64,000 nucleotides of DNA from Chitinophagales bacterium (GCA_017303395.1 JAFLBN010000007.1:62001-126000); one strand, 5' to 3'. Counted from the first letter of the stretch, positions 21,641 to 31,163 are shown. Numbers and translations: made by a program. The notes: generated from the letters alone by a model not told the origin.

Positions 21641-21823
21641 TAATAATATTGTATTAATTTAATTATCTCAACATGAAAAACAAAGATTGATTTGTGAGTG
21701 ATATTGTTTTATAAATATTAACAATGAAAACATTACCTCAATCTAAGTTCTTTTTAGCCCACTTTATGTTGACGATTTACACTATTGTAATATCCATATT
21801 GTTAAAGCCATTGTGAACTTGAC

Positions 21824-24133
21824 TCAATCTTCAACAATGCCTTCGGGAGAAGCTGTAAAATTCTTACGCTGGAAAGTGTAGAATCGTCCCTTGAACTTTA
21901 CATATTCACAGCAAAGATGTATTTCACCCGTAGACTCACGTCTCTCGCTGATACGTGGAAAATACTTTGAAGACGGATATTCTGATGATTTGTACCCCAT
22001 TCTATTTAGTACTTCACTCACATAGCTTTTGTTCTGTTGTTTAACAAGCGTAGCTATATCAGTTAATTGCATGGTGATGATCTGTTCACCACTGGATTCA
22101 AAAAGTTCTGTTAGTGCTATCTCAATTTGCTTCTCAACAGTAATCTTGCTGTGTGCAACTATTGACTGCAGCGCCTCAGTTACCAGTAAACGGCTTTCAA
22201 ACCAATGGCGTTCTTTTTCCGGAGCCTTAATTTTTCTGGTACACAAGTAGTTCAAAAAACTGGGTATTTCATCCACCATTTTTCGAAGCAACTTAACGTC
22301 TAGTGTTTCTTCTGATAGTTTGGGCACACGAATTACCCAAAAGCGTATTTCATGTTTATCAATACGAATAAAATCTTCTTCCCTGTTAGAGATTAGGATG
22401 AACTTGGCAAAAGTTGGTATGCTCTTCTGGTCTTTGCCTTTACTGTTCCAAATAGCCGATTTTGCTGTAGATAACGCTTTGAGCCTTTCAACTACCACTT
22501 CCTGGTCAACTTTGGTTTCATCTACCATTACGATAAGCTTACTGATCCAGTGGGCATTAAACTCACTTTTCAAGTCTGCGTTACCTACTATGGCCATATT
22601 TTCTTTGTAAAGCTCTTTCAACCAGTCACCAAAAGTTGTTTTGCCGGTTTGTCGTTCCTTACTGATTAAGCAAAGTATAGGTAGAACCTGCTGTGGTTTT
22701 TGAAACAGTAATTGTAAATAGTCCAGCCCTAATTCCCATCTTTCGATAGCGCTATCGGCATCGTCAAGATTAAGTAATATGCTCTCCGAGCCAAATATAT
22801 GTTTGATGAAGCCCAGTGTATGAGGACAAGAGCTATCTTCTTCGGAAGGTTGCCAATCAAATGGATGATAGAGGTTATAACAATTGTGAATGACCTGCTG
22901 ATAGTCTGTATGGCTTGGTACATTACAAAAGGATGTGTATTTGTGTATGTGCTCAAAAATATCTTTACCGTTATCTTCCAGTATAGTTTTACGTTCCCTG
23001 CGCTCAAATGTTTTTACTAGGGTATTCCATTGATCAGGTATTTCAACATATTGATAATAAGTATCGCCTACCCGGAAGTAATTGGCTGCACTTTTAGGTG
23101 TTACAATCACACATTTGTTAGAACCATGATCATACCGATAGATAGTCCCGAAGAATTTGAATTGTAACTCCTTCAATTCCATCCGTTGCTCTAGATGAAA
23201 ATGATAGAAATCATCCACATTATCCAACATGAAATATTGAAAGACAGAGCGGGTAGAACGTGTCACTTCTATTCGCGTCAGGTAAACACCTGTATATGTC
23301 CCCGATTTCTGTACCCTGAAGTCATTAAACTCTTTAGCTGCTTCCTGTTGTTCAGATTCATTCAGTGAGCAAAGTAAATCGTCAAGTCCTTTTGGATTTC
23401 CCGTCACTTCCTGGGAGTTGATATGGGCGAAGTACAGGCGAACACCCTCCTTACTCATGAGGTCATAAAAAGCCTCTACACTCTTATAAAAAATGTACGG
23501 CCTTGTACTAAGGTCAGTTTGGTCTGTTATTTCCTTGGATGTTATATTTCGACAGTCTCCGTCATGTAGCCACACCACCCTTTGCACTTGACATTTTTTA
23601 ATCAATGCAATGATGTCATCGTGCATGAGTCCATCCTTATCACGTAAGCAAGTGATGGAAGGTAACCCTACACAAAGAATGCCGTGCATTGTAGCTTTAA
23701 AAGCCTTAAAATGTCCTTCTGTAAGGTACAATGTTTCAATAGTTTCACCTGATTCAAAATGCCTAAGTAATAGCGGAGGGAAAAAAGGTAGCGTCTTTTG
23801 TCCTTTGGGAATGTCATACTTCTGTACTGAGCTATCTTTCCTTTTTTTAGGATGCAATAAACGAGTCTGATAATATTCACTGGTTTTCTGCTTGCCTTCA
23901 AGACTTCTGAACCAATGTACTTCTCCCCTGACTGTATAGAGTAGAATGCCAATCCCTTTATCATTTGCCCTAAAAATGCTGTATTCCTTTCTTGTATTAG
24001 GGATGTTATGGTATTGGCAATTCTCTATACTGTCAGTATACAATTCAATATCAAGCATATCATTACTTATTCCAAGTAATGCCATTCGCTTCTCAAAAAA
24101 ATCTTGTGCGTCTGCAGTTGGGTTGGTGACCAT
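21824..24133 (-). CDS. Toprim primase-helicase fusion, mobile-element replication protein
   Basis: The 769-residue protein combines a Toprim-like domain with a helicase domain. The Toprim motifs are LYLTEGHFKAFKA (E139) and VVWLHDGD (D191, D193). The helicase Walker A is ERQTGKTT (493-500) and the Walker B is KLIVMVDET (D538, E539), followed by a sensor-like FILISNRE strand. This layout matches primase-helicases of plasmids, satellites and phages. No N-terminal zinc finger is visible. Two small genes for HTH and helical proteins lie directly upstream on the same strand, forming a replication module that marks the left part of the putative island. The start at 24133 gives a complete Toprim fold. 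Confidence 0.75.
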   Translation of the reverse strand: MVTNPTADAQDFFEKRMALLGISNDMLDIELYTDSIENCQYHNIPNTRKEYSIFRANDKGIGILLYTVRGEVHWFRSLEGKQKTSEYYQTRLLHPKKRKDSSVQKYDIPKGQKTLPFFPPLLLRHFESGETIETLYLTEGHFKAFKATMHGILCVGLPSITCLRDKDGLMHDDIIALIKKCQVQRVVWLHDGDCRNITSKEITDQTDLSTRPYIFYKSVEAFYDLMSKEGVRLYFAHINSQEVTGNPKGLDDLLCSLNESEQQEAAKEFNDFRVQKSGTYTGVYLTRIEVTRSTRSVFQYFMLDNVDDFYHFHLEQRMELKELQFKFFGTIYRYDHGSNKCVIVTPKSAANYFRVGDTYYQYVEIPDQWNTLVKTFERRERKTILEDNGKDIFEHIHKYTSFCNVPSHTDYQQVIHNCYNLYHPFDWQPSEEDSSCPHTLGFIKHIFGSESILLNLDDADSAIERWELGLDYLQLLFQKPQQVLPILCLISKERQTGKTTFGDWLKELYKENMAIVGNADLKSEFNAHWISKLIVMVDETKVDQEVVVERLKALSTAKSAIWNSKGKDQKSIPTFAKFILISNREEDFIRIDKHEIRFWVIRVPKLSEETLDVKLLRKMVDEIPSFLNYLCTRKIKAPEKERHWFESRLLVTEALQSIVAHSKITVEKQIEIALTELFESSGEQIITMQLTDIATLVKQQNKSYVSEVLNRMGYKSSEYPSSKYFPRISERRESTGEIHLCCEYVKFKGRFYTFQRKNFTASPEGIVED

Positions 24134-24206
24134 TATAGGCTACAAATATTTAGCATCCGATAGCTTGTCTATCGGTGCGTGTTAAATAGATTGCGAAAAG
24201 TGAAAC

Positions 24207-24485
24207 TTAATTCAGTATGAATACCTGATCATTACTGATCTTGTATTTGATTGTTAGCTTATCAAGTATACCAATTAGAGGAGGTAACAATTGTGCTTCC
24301 AGATGAGTGACATTGGAGTTTAAGGATGTTACTTCCATCCCAAAAGCAATTAGTCGCAGTTTGCAAGCGTAGCATTGGCAAGATTCGTATTGTTTTTCTA
24401 ATGCTCGGTATAATTCGTGGTATTTGGGTTGTAGTGCAGAAAGGGATTGGTATAATTCCAGCACTTGTGCCTTTTCGGAATTCAT
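24207..24485 (-). CDS. Small helical protein of the replication module
   Basis: The 92-residue, mainly helical protein has a Cys pair in CQCYACKLR and Leu-rich heptads before and after it. Its start codon overlaps the stop of the HTH gene at 24485, so it is translated with it. The family was not recognised. The Cys pair may bind metal or simply be structural. From its position it could assist the primase-helicase or regulate replication. Confidence 0.5.
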   Translation of the reverse strand: MNSEKAQVLELYQSLSALQPKYHELYRALEKQYESCQCYACKLRLIAFGMEVTSLNSNVTHLEAQLLPPLIGILDKLTIKYKISNDQVFILN

Positions 24486-24730
24486 TATTTGTTAGTTGTA
24501 GGGTATTCAAAATCTGAGGTGTCTTTATCAAGGATCTTACATATAGCTTCAATCGTTTCTTTGCGAACATAGCTGGCATCATCTCTTTTCATATACATGA
24601 TTCGCCTGATGGTATATCGGCTCTGGCCGCTTGTTTTTATTAAATTATTGATAACCAGTCGCTTGCTTTCTGCATTGTGTTTGTTGAGCCATTCTCTGAG
24701 TTTGAATCGGTAGTTTGTTGTTTGTCCCAT
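24485..24730 (-). CDS. Small XRE-like HTH protein
   Basis: The 81-residue basic protein has a helix-turn-helix-like segment (about residues 28-72): SGQSRYTIRRIMYMKRDDASYVRKE, then IEAICKILDKD. It is probably a DNA-binding regulator or replication initiator helper. It is divergent from the XRE regulator at 24905, with the shared promoter region between them, an arrangement common to control switches of mobile elements. Confidence 0.6.
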   Translation of the reverse strand: MGQTTNYRFKLREWLNKHNAESKRLVINNLIKTSGQSRYTIRRIMYMKRDDASYVRKETIEAICKILDKDTSDFEYPTTNK

Positions 24731-24784
24731 GTATAGTTTGTTGTTCTTATTTATGCCTAATTATTGCCTATTCTATCTGAAGTA

Positions 24785-24815
24785 TTGTCATATTTTCTAA
24801 AATATTGTACATTTG
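24785..24815 (+). promoter_or_regulatory. Bacteroidota-type promoter for the XRE regulator
   Basis: TTG at 24785-24787 is followed after 20 bases by TACATTTG (24808-24815), matching the TTG / TAnnTTTG consensus of the phylum's primary sigma factor. Transcription would start near 24820, leaving about 80 bases of leader before the ATG at 24905. Confidence 0.55.
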
Positions 24816-24904
24816 AAAGGAGTATGTTTTTCGCAAAAGTAATGAAAAGGCATAATAAAGCATTGAAAATCATGAAAAAAGCATAGTGCATTCCTGATAA
24901 TTTT

Positions 24905-25369
24905 ATGAAAACGTTCGATTTAAAGAAGTTCAGGGGGAGTACGGGGCTTAACCAGGAGGAATTCGCCAAACGTATACAACGATCACAAACTACGGTAAGC
25001 CGGATAGAGAAAGGTGAAAAGGCAATGAGCGATAAGTTTTTGGATGCGGTTAGTAAAGGCTTTTCCATTGATCTAGAAGTATATAAAAGTTATAATCAGC
25101 AGACGTTAGGATATGGCAATATGCTACTTGATACACATATTCATGACACTAGCAGTTTAGTGGTAAAACATGATAATCCTGATTTAGAGCAACGATATAT
25201 TAAGTTACTTGAAGAACGGGCGAAGATCGAGCGCGAGCATCACATACTAATAGAAAGATTGAATGTATTAGAGTCAACGATTCTTGTTGAGAATACGCAA
25301 CTTTTGAAAAGATTGACTACACAAAATGAACTCATACTTAATTTGCTGAGTGAGATTGAGAAGAAGTGA
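24905..25369 (+). CDS. XRE-family regulator with C-terminal coiled coil
   Basis: The 154-residue protein has an N-terminal HTH (about residues 5-60, with GLNQEEFAKRIQRSQTTVSRIEKGEK) and a long heptad region (about 95-154) likely to dimerise it. It is divergent from the replication module and probably acts as its repressor or activator. No inducer domain is seen. Start chosen at the ATG downstream of a consensus promoter. Confidence 0.75.
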   Translation: MKTFDLKKFRGSTGLNQEEFAKRIQRSQTTVSRIEKGEKAMSDKFLDAVSKGFSIDLEVYKSYNQQTLGYGNMLLDTHIHDTSSLVVKHDNPDLEQRYIKLLEERAKIEREHHILIERLNVLESTILVENTQLLKRLTTQNELILNLLSEIEKK

Positions 25370-25520
25370 TTCATATTTTACTGCCTTGATGTCCGATTGT
25401 TTTAGCTAACATAGCTGAATATAGAGTTGTAGGTCATCCATTCCCACTAATACATAGAATGGTAGTATGAGGACTACAATATCGAGTAAGCTAAGATTTC
25501 CACTTTTATAATTATGGCGA

Positions 25521-26654
25521 TTATGTTAATGCTTTTATATGTGTACTATACTTTTTTAGATTCCAAGTAAATAAGCCGCCGCATTCATTTAACATGGTAC
25601 ATTGCTGGCATTCCGGTAAATATTCATTTTTCCAATCGGAAATTGACTTTCGCGCATATTGCCATAAGTTTTCAGGCATAACACAGAGTTGCGAGTTATA
25701 GATTGACACATTCATGCCGAATGATGATAGATATTCTACAGCTTCTTCTAAGTCGTTATTATAATCAAAAGGGTCTATCCAAAGTTTATTAATATTATGC
25801 GGTGTATAGCCGATATATTCCAACCCCATAAAAGCTACATGCTCAACAAATGGCAAGTTCTTGTAAATGTACTTTGCTAGCTTGGTCAACCGTGGAACAG
25901 TTTGCTTGTGCAATACAATCCGCAGCTCGATGCGTTGACCTATTTCTGCTAGATTATAAAGGCCCCTAATGGTTTGATTGAAAGCATCTTTTGCCTGAAC
26001 AACATAATCATGTATTGCGTGATAATCGGAATAAATAGGAATGCCTAGCATTAGTTTTTGATAATTTAGCTTCTCAAGCTCCCTAACCATATTATTCCAT
26101 GCAAAAGTTCTCCCATTGGTCAAACAATGTATCTCTGTTTCGGGCAAATGCACCTTGATAAGTTCAAGTAGCTTGAAAAAGCGACTTCCTAATAATGTCG
26201 GCTCACCACCAGTAATCCCTAATTCAATACAATCTTTTGGAATTAAGGGTATTAATTGTTCATGAATAGCAGACAAATACTCAATATCATTTTTGTCTTT
26301 GGGTGGCTGCGAGCACATAAGACAATTGCTATTACACCTCTCCGTTACCAATATTGAATTGTGATTTGAATTGACACGGTATAACGTATTTATTACGCCA
26401 TCAGCATTTATAACAACAATATCCCCTTCACTAAGATGATTTAAATCTGGTATAGAATGTACTTGTGGAATATTTCCTATTTCCCTATAACCTAAAGATG
26501 ATAGGACACCTGAATATCTATCGAAATAACTTACACCTGCATCATCATCTACAAGAAGAATACTAACACCGTCATTATTCGATGGCATTCGCGTGACACG
26601 ACCAACGATTGGAGAAATTATATTTGATGATATGCCTTTGGTTTTTAATATCAT
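25521..26654 (-). CDS. hxsC: His-Xaa-Ser system radical SAM maturase HxsC
   Basis: The 377-residue protein binds a radical-SAM cluster through CNSNCLMC (C107, C111, C114) just after a beta-rich N-terminal domain. Next come the GGEPTLLG motif and a C-terminal Cys cluster (LPECQQCTMLNECGG) typical of SPASM/twitch-type auxiliary cluster binding. HxsC is the second of two radical SAM enzymes in the known Hxs system and is thought, with HxsB, to modify the His-Xaa-Ser repeat protein HxsA. Its start abuts the hxsB stop (shared base 26654), so both are co-translated. The chemistry performed is not known from sequence. Confidence 0.85.
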   Translation of the reverse strand: MILKTKGISSNIISPIVGRVTRMPSNNDGVSILLVDDDAGVSYFDRYSGVLSSLGYREIGNIPQVHSIPDLNHLSEGDIVVINADGVINTLYRVNSNHNSILVTERCNSNCLMCSQPPKDKNDIEYLSAIHEQLIPLIPKDCIELGITGGEPTLLGSRFFKLLELIKVHLPETEIHCLTNGRTFAWNNMVRELEKLNYQKLMLGIPIYSDYHAIHDYVVQAKDAFNQTIRGLYNLAEIGQRIELRIVLHKQTVPRLTKLAKYIYKNLPFVEHVAFMGLEYIGYTPHNINKLWIDPFDYNNDLEEAVEYLSSFGMNVSIYNSQLCVMPENLWQYARKSISDWKNEYLPECQQCTMLNECGGLFTWNLKKYSTHIKALT

Positions 26655-28141
26655 TATGTTCTACCTACTATCCAACTTTTAAATACTTTTTCTATACGTT
26701 TGTCGCTATCCATTAACTCAAATAGGTAGCGGATAATTTCCATGTTCTTTTGGCAGAAAGCGCTCGTTGGTCTGAAACCCACAAGGCTTCCTTGTGTTGC
26801 ATAATTAAATACAGGGTCTGACCCACAATATCCTTGAAATGCACACTCCGAGCATCCCGGCAATGTTTCATTTAACCAATACTCTGATAGCTCTAAAGCC
26901 TTAGCGCCATAGAAAATATCTTCATAGCTGTCTTCTACTGTACCAAGTAAGAATGTATAGTCGTTCATTTCAGCTAACATTCTAGATTCATCTGTGGCAT
27001 ACACTTTCCCATCATAATTGAATACTATTACATTATTTATCATCCCTGCCGGAGACTGAAGGTCAACATACCCTACAGGGAAAGGTGTTAATACCTTTTT
27101 AAGAATGATGCTAGCGTAATCCTCACGATAAAATTGTCCTTGTAAATTATATTCGATAATTCGCCCTAGTGCTGTTTTATAGAAATCTAGAAAGGTTGAT
27201 GTTTCATATTTATTCTTCTTGTCATTATGAGTAGCAAAACCATAGGGGCTTATTGGACGAAGGAAAATATTTCTAAATCCCTGTGAATAATATTCGTCAA
27301 CTATTTCAAATGGATACTTCAGAGAAAGGGCTGTTGTTGTCAAAAGTGCAGACACGTTCTCTTCTCCTAGAGTTTCTCGACATTTTCTTATCCCATCAAT
27401 GGCTAGTTCATAGCTATTTTTTTGAGGTCTGTGACGGTTCTGATTATGAATATAGTCCGGCCCATCCAACGAAGTCGAAATCAGGATATTATTGCTTTTA
27501 CAATAATGTAGTATATCGTCTGTTAATGGAGCGAGATTTGTACAGATTACATAAGAAATGTTTTTATTATACTTTTGTGCTTCAACTTTAGTTCTTTCGA
27601 CGGCATAGATAATTTTGTCAAAAGCAAGTAATGCTTCGCCACCTTGAAATTCCATAGTAATATCCGGGTTGGGCGATTTCATCATTAAATCAATCCCAGC
27701 ATTAATATGGTGCTTTTGCATGTTAAACGCGTCTATATCTTTATTAACTCTAGATACTTGGCAATAATGGCAGGTGTGTTCGCATCTAAGTGTTATGACA
27801 AATATGTGAAGTGATGTGAAATAATCTAGGAAGGATTTTCTTGTTCTATATCGAACCGCTAAAACGTCCAATAGCTCTGGGATAGGAGTTTCTGATATAA
27901 AAAAGTTAGCGATTAAATCTCCGTAGAGCTCTTCGTTTTCATTACGAGTAAAGCTTTTTGTAATGATAGCTTTGGCTGTCCCTATTGGAACTAACAAGAA
28001 ATCACCAATTTCATTTACTAACACCTCCTTCAAACTAGTTATTCGATGAAACCGAAAAGGCAGTAAATGGTACGATGAAGAATTATTATAATGCTCTTCA
28101 GTTTTAAACTTTCTGGTATTCTTTACAGGGAGGTTATCCAT
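26654..28141 (-). CDS. hxsB: His-Xaa-Ser system radical SAM maturase HxsB
   Basis: The 495-residue enzyme has an N-terminal recognition-like domain (about residues 20-110), a radical SAM core with CEHTCHYC (C120, C124, C127) and EFQGGEALLAF, and a C-terminal SPASM Cys set (LPGCSECAFQGYCGSDPV, later AFCQKN). It belongs to the peptide-modifying radical SAM/SPASM enzymes and is the signature pair partner of HxsC. The start overlaps the hxsD stop by 8 bases, so translation is coupled. Length is normal for the family and all cluster Cys are present, so it should be active. Confidence 0.88.
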   Translation of the reverse strand: MDNLPVKNTRKFKTEEHYNNSSSYHLLPFRFHRITSLKEVLVNEIGDFLLVPIGTAKAIITKSFTRNENEELYGDLIANFFISETPIPELLDVLAVRYRTRKSFLDYFTSLHIFVITLRCEHTCHYCQVSRVNKDIDAFNMQKHHINAGIDLMMKSPNPDITMEFQGGEALLAFDKIIYAVERTKVEAQKYNKNISYVICTNLAPLTDDILHYCKSNNILISTSLDGPDYIHNQNRHRPQKNSYELAIDGIRKCRETLGEENVSALLTTTALSLKYPFEIVDEYYSQGFRNIFLRPISPYGFATHNDKKNKYETSTFLDFYKTALGRIIEYNLQGQFYREDYASIILKKVLTPFPVGYVDLQSPAGMINNVIVFNYDGKVYATDESRMLAEMNDYTFLLGTVEDSYEDIFYGAKALELSEYWLNETLPGCSECAFQGYCGSDPVFNYATQGSLVGFRPTSAFCQKNMEIIRYLFELMDSDKRIEKVFKSWIVGRT

Positions 28142-28583
28142 TTACATGATCATGATTAGGATTAAAGCCAACTGGGTCGGAAACATCTGTCGCCGGATTA
28201 GTATCTAGGTTGTAGTAAGCGAATGCCTTCGCAATAATTAATTCTCTTATAGATTGAGTTTCTTTTGTAACAATATCCCTAAGTTTATAGTCAATGAGGT
28301 CTTGTTTTATCCTAGAAATAAGACAATCTGCTTCAAATTCATTAGACTTATTTTTGGGGCTAATTTGGACTTGCAGACATCCATCTGCTATGTCAGAACG
28401 CAATATCGTTATGTCATAGCCAGAACTATACCAATAAAAACACTTATGTAAGACATCTACACTGTAAATGCTTTCATCAACAAGAAGTTCAATAGTGCTA
28501 TCTACTATTTTATAATTCACTTTTCTTCTTTTTAATAGCTGCAATAATTCTAGCATTGACAATCCCATCTGACTTAAATTCAT
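28134..28583 (-). CDS. hxsD: His-Xaa-Ser system protein HxsD
   Basis: The family hallmark is a small protein with an LLNDYxLRE-like motif, here DLIDYKLRDIVTKET, near the C terminus. The ORF is 149 codons from the ATG at 28583, but that start lies 74 bases inside hxsA. A GTG at 28517 (codon 23, VNYKIVDSTIELL) would reduce the overlap to 8 bases and matches the expected beginning of the mature fold, so the true protein may be about 127 residues. HxsD may act as a carrier or recognition element in maturation of HxsA, but its role is not established. Confidence 0.8.
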   Translation of the reverse strand: MNLSQMGLSMLELLQLLKRRKVNYKIVDSTIELLVDESIYSVDVLHKCFYWYSSGYDITILRSDIADGCLQVQISPKNKSNEFEADCLISRIKQDLIDYKLRDIVTKETQSIRELIIAKAFAYYNLDTNPATDVSDPVGFNPNHDHVNG

Positions 28584-29223
28584 TTGCCGTTTGAAACTTC
28601 TTCACAGCTTCTTCTGTTTGTGTACCAAAATATCCAGTTATTGGTGTGCTTAATTTAATTTCAATCAAAAGTTGCTGTAATTCTTGAACGTCCGTTCCTT
28701 GACAGCCCTTATAAAGCGTCCTGCTTCCTAGCTCAAAGTATTCTAGTAAAGATTCTGTATTTGACGATGGGCTTGTGCTATAGAGTGAATTAGATTGCGA
28801 CTTCGGAGGTGTAGTGTGTGAAGGTGTTGGAGTTGAATGCGACGGTGAAGAAGGTGTGTATGTCGGAGTTGAATATGATGGTGAATAGCTAGAAGATGAA
28901 TAATGAGAACGATGTGACGAGTGCGATGAATGGGAACGGTGTGATGAATGGGAACGGTGCATCGCTAGCAAGCTATTCCCGGGGTTGTTGAAATTAACCT
29001 TCAAAACCAGTTTAGGCTTTAGTATCTTCTTTTGATATTCTTCATAGCGAGTAGTTTTGCCTTCGTCAATGACTGGTATGGTTTGAGCAATAACATCCTT
29101 ATTTCCGAGCGAGGCGATAGCAGCGCTTATTACAGCTAAGGATTTTTTGGCAAGGTTCACGAAACCAAATCCTTTATTAGTTTTCATGCAATTCACTTTT
29201 AAACCAAATTTAATATTAAACAT
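28510..29223 (-). CDS. hxsA: His-Xaa-Ser repeat protein HxsA (modified substrate)
   Basis: The 237-residue protein has a signal-like N terminus (better start perhaps M13 at 29187, giving MKTNKGFGFVNLAKKS ... SLGNKDVIAQ). From H89 to H107 it carries seven perfect His-Xaa-Ser triplets (HRS, HSS or HYS) in strict period three. A Ser/Tyr/Pro/Thr-rich linker follows, and a C-terminal peptidoglycan-binding-like domain (about 165-230, with GCQGTDVQELQQLL and GYFGTQTEEAVKKFQ). The repeats are the presumed target of HxsB/HxsC. The product would be exported and cell-wall bound. It is separated from the lipoprotein gene upstream by a hairpin that may act as terminator. Confidence 0.88.
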   Translation of the reverse strand: MFNIKFGLKVNCMKTNKGFGFVNLAKKSLAVISAAIASLGNKDVIAQTIPVIDEGKTTRYEEYQKKILKPKLVLKVNFNNPGNSLLAMHRSHSSHRSHSSHSSHRSHYSSSSYSPSYSTPTYTPSSPSHSTPTPSHTTPPKSQSNSLYSTSPSSNTESLLEYFELGSRTLYKGCQGTDVQELQQLLIEIKLSTPITGYFGTQTEEAVKKFQTANEFKSDGIVNARIIAAIKKKKSEL

Positions 29224-29227
29224 TCAC

Positions 29228-29257
29228 AAAAAAACCGGTATAAACACCGAATTTTTT
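29228..29257. terminator. Bidirectional hairpin between lipoprotein gene and hxsA
   Basis: A-rich and T-rich arms flank a short GC stem (ACCGG/CCGGT-like core, 29228-29239 pairing with 29246-29257) and form a hairpin with T-runs on both strands. It sits in the 61-base gap and suggests that hxsA may be transcribed independently of the lipoprotein gene. Confidence 0.45.
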
Positions 29258-29284
29258 GTTTCATAGTTTAAGTATCTTACGTGA

Positions 29285-29842
29285 TTATATAGGCTTAATG
29301 GTCAAAACCCAAGTTTTGATATTAGACTGTTGTAGGGTATGGATAATTTGAACATTATCAATTTGAGCAGAATATTCCTTTAGGTTAAATATCGCATTTT
29401 GCAACTCCTTTGAAAAAGGAATGTCTAATTTTTTGAACGTTTGCAAAGCAACGTCTTTATATTTTTCAATTGCCAATATTTTTGCTTCAGAATTATTGAG
29501 GTTAAATACCAATTTTATGGATTCGATTTTGTCGCTTTTAGTACTTTCTAGATAGTATGCTAGGTTATTCGGCATACTGCTATTGTCACCTTCGATTTGA
29601 TAATAGCTAGTTGTACTCATATACCCACCCATACCATCTTCTTTCCACTCACCCAGCGTACCAATACCAACACTAGATAAACTACTTCGAACATGTTCTA
29701 TGTTTTCAAAAACATTTAGGTGGGTGTTAACGTTTGGTACAGGCGTTATATTGTCAACTGTTTTTTTTGTGTCGTTTACATTGTTGCATGCCAAAAGCAA
29801 TATCGACAACATAGCAGTGATGATAGTTCCTTGGAGTTTCAT
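29285..29842 (-). CDS. Putative lipoprotein upstream of the Hxs operon
   Basis: The 185-residue product has a lipoprotein signal (LSILLLACNN, Cys at residue 19) and a soluble beta/alpha domain with no recognised motif. It is on the same strand and 61 bases upstream of hxsA, but a hairpin lies between them. Whether it belongs to the Hxs system is unknown. A role as an envelope partner is possible. Confidence 0.5.
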   Translation of the reverse strand: MKLQGTIITAMLSILLLACNNVNDTKKTVDNITPVPNVNTHLNVFENIEHVRSSLSSVGIGTLGEWKEDGMGGYMSTTSYYQIEGDNSSMPNNLAYYLESTKSDKIESIKLVFNLNNSEAKILAIEKYKDVALQTFKKLDIPFSKELQNAIFNLKEYSAQIDNVQIIHTLQQSNIKTWVLTIKPI

Positions 29843-29927
29843 GTTGTTTCTTTACTAAACTTACTAAAAAGACTTTATACAACCAACTTTAACTAATATA
29901 TGCGTTAAGGTTGTAATAGTTACACAA

Positions 29928-31163
29928 CTAATTGATTCGCAGTTCTTTTCTTACCTTAATAAAATCATCATTGCTTAAACCAAGTCGTTCAAACTCTTTT
30001 AGATCACTTGCGACAGCTTCTTTAAAACGCCTTTTGTCTTCTAACTTTTCATTTTTATACTGAAGGAATATCTGAATTGCCTGGTCATACTGGTTAGTTA
30101 ATAAATAATAATCTCCCAAATTGCCAAGTAGGAAAAGGTCAGTGGGGTTCTTCCCGAGACCGATTGTAAGGCTTTTTTTAGCCTCGTCATATTTTTTTAA
30201 ACATAGTTGGCAATAGGCAAGGGAATTATAAACACGATAATTATCTACTCCAAGGGTGAGTAGTTCTAAAAGTGATTTTTCCTGGTCTACATAATCTTTA
30301 GTTATAGTCTGTCCTTTTATAAGTTCATCTAATTCCCTTATACGTTTATCTTTTTGTAAAACAGAAGACTGTCCGCTCTGTTCTGCACAGCTTTTTATGT
30401 AATCACTATATAATTTATTTAAGTCACTATTTGACAGCATACTGAAAGATGAAGGAGTGTAAGCCGCTATTATTTTGTCTTTAAAACAATTACATATCTG
30501 TTTATGAACAGCATCGCTTAGACTGAAGCTATTTATACAGTCTTCAAAGACTTTATCCATGCTTTCGCTTACCCATTCATCCTGGTAGACTTCTTCGGCT
30601 GTTTCAGCAACAACTTCAATGGTGATATTAATACCATCCATTGTGCTTGGATTTTTCAAACCTAAATACAATGGATTATTTAAGTTTGCATTTACAGGAA
30701 CTAAAGCTTGGCGGGTATTGAACACAGAACCATCTCTGTTGTAATAAAAGGTACCACCATTATTGTCTACTTTTTGTAGAAAAGCATCAGCATTAGCTTG
30801 ATTCATTAAATAGACATCAATACTTGCAGAACCTGTGGGTATCTGCACATTTGATAAGGCTGTTCTTGTTATACCTGCTGGAGCAACTACTATTGATGAA
30901 AGTTGCAGCAGCAAATTCAAGTTGTCAGTTCCGCTTTCACCCGGACTTGTCGAAAAACTATAATACCATCGTACCGTATTTTTTGGCAAATAAACCGGAA
31001 TGGTAACTCGAGACTTTCCTCCCATTGAAGCCCGTGCACCCCCGTTCAGGTAAATACAGCGCTGTGCGACGATAGTTTCAATTTTATGTTGTGTTGTATA
31101 ATTCTGTGCTGAAATGTCCAAACCAAAGAAAAGTGATAAAGAAAACAGTAATATGGTACGCAT
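29928..31163 (-). CDS. Secreted protein with tetratricopeptide repeats
   Basis: The 411-residue protein has a signal peptide ending near ISAQN and a beta-rich N-terminal domain (about 20-190). A short Cys-containing linker (CINSFSLSDAVHKQICNCFK) leads into TPR-like helices (about 270-390, VYNSLAYCQLCLKKYDEAKKSLTIGL and LFLLGNLGDYYLLTNQYDQAIQIFL). TPRs bind other proteins. It is an envelope or extracellular scaffold of unknown partner, and its stop lies 85 bases before the lipoprotein gene start. Confidence 0.6.
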   Translation of the reverse strand: MRTILLFSLSLFFGLDISAQNYTTQHKIETIVAQRCIYLNGGARASMGGKSRVTIPVYLPKNTVRWYYSFSTSPGESGTDNLNLLLQLSSIVVAPAGITRTALSNVQIPTGSASIDVYLMNQANADAFLQKVDNNGGTFYYNRDGSVFNTRQALVPVNANLNNPLYLGLKNPSTMDGINITIEVVAETAEEVYQDEWVSESMDKVFEDCINSFSLSDAVHKQICNCFKDKIIAAYTPSSFSMLSNSDLNKLYSDYIKSCAEQSGQSSVLQKDKRIRELDELIKGQTITKDYVDQEKSLLELLTLGVDNYRVYNSLAYCQLCLKKYDEAKKSLTIGLGKNPTDLFLLGNLGDYYLLTNQYDQAIQIFLQYKNEKLEDKRRFKEAVASDLKEFERLGLSNDDFIKVRKELRIN

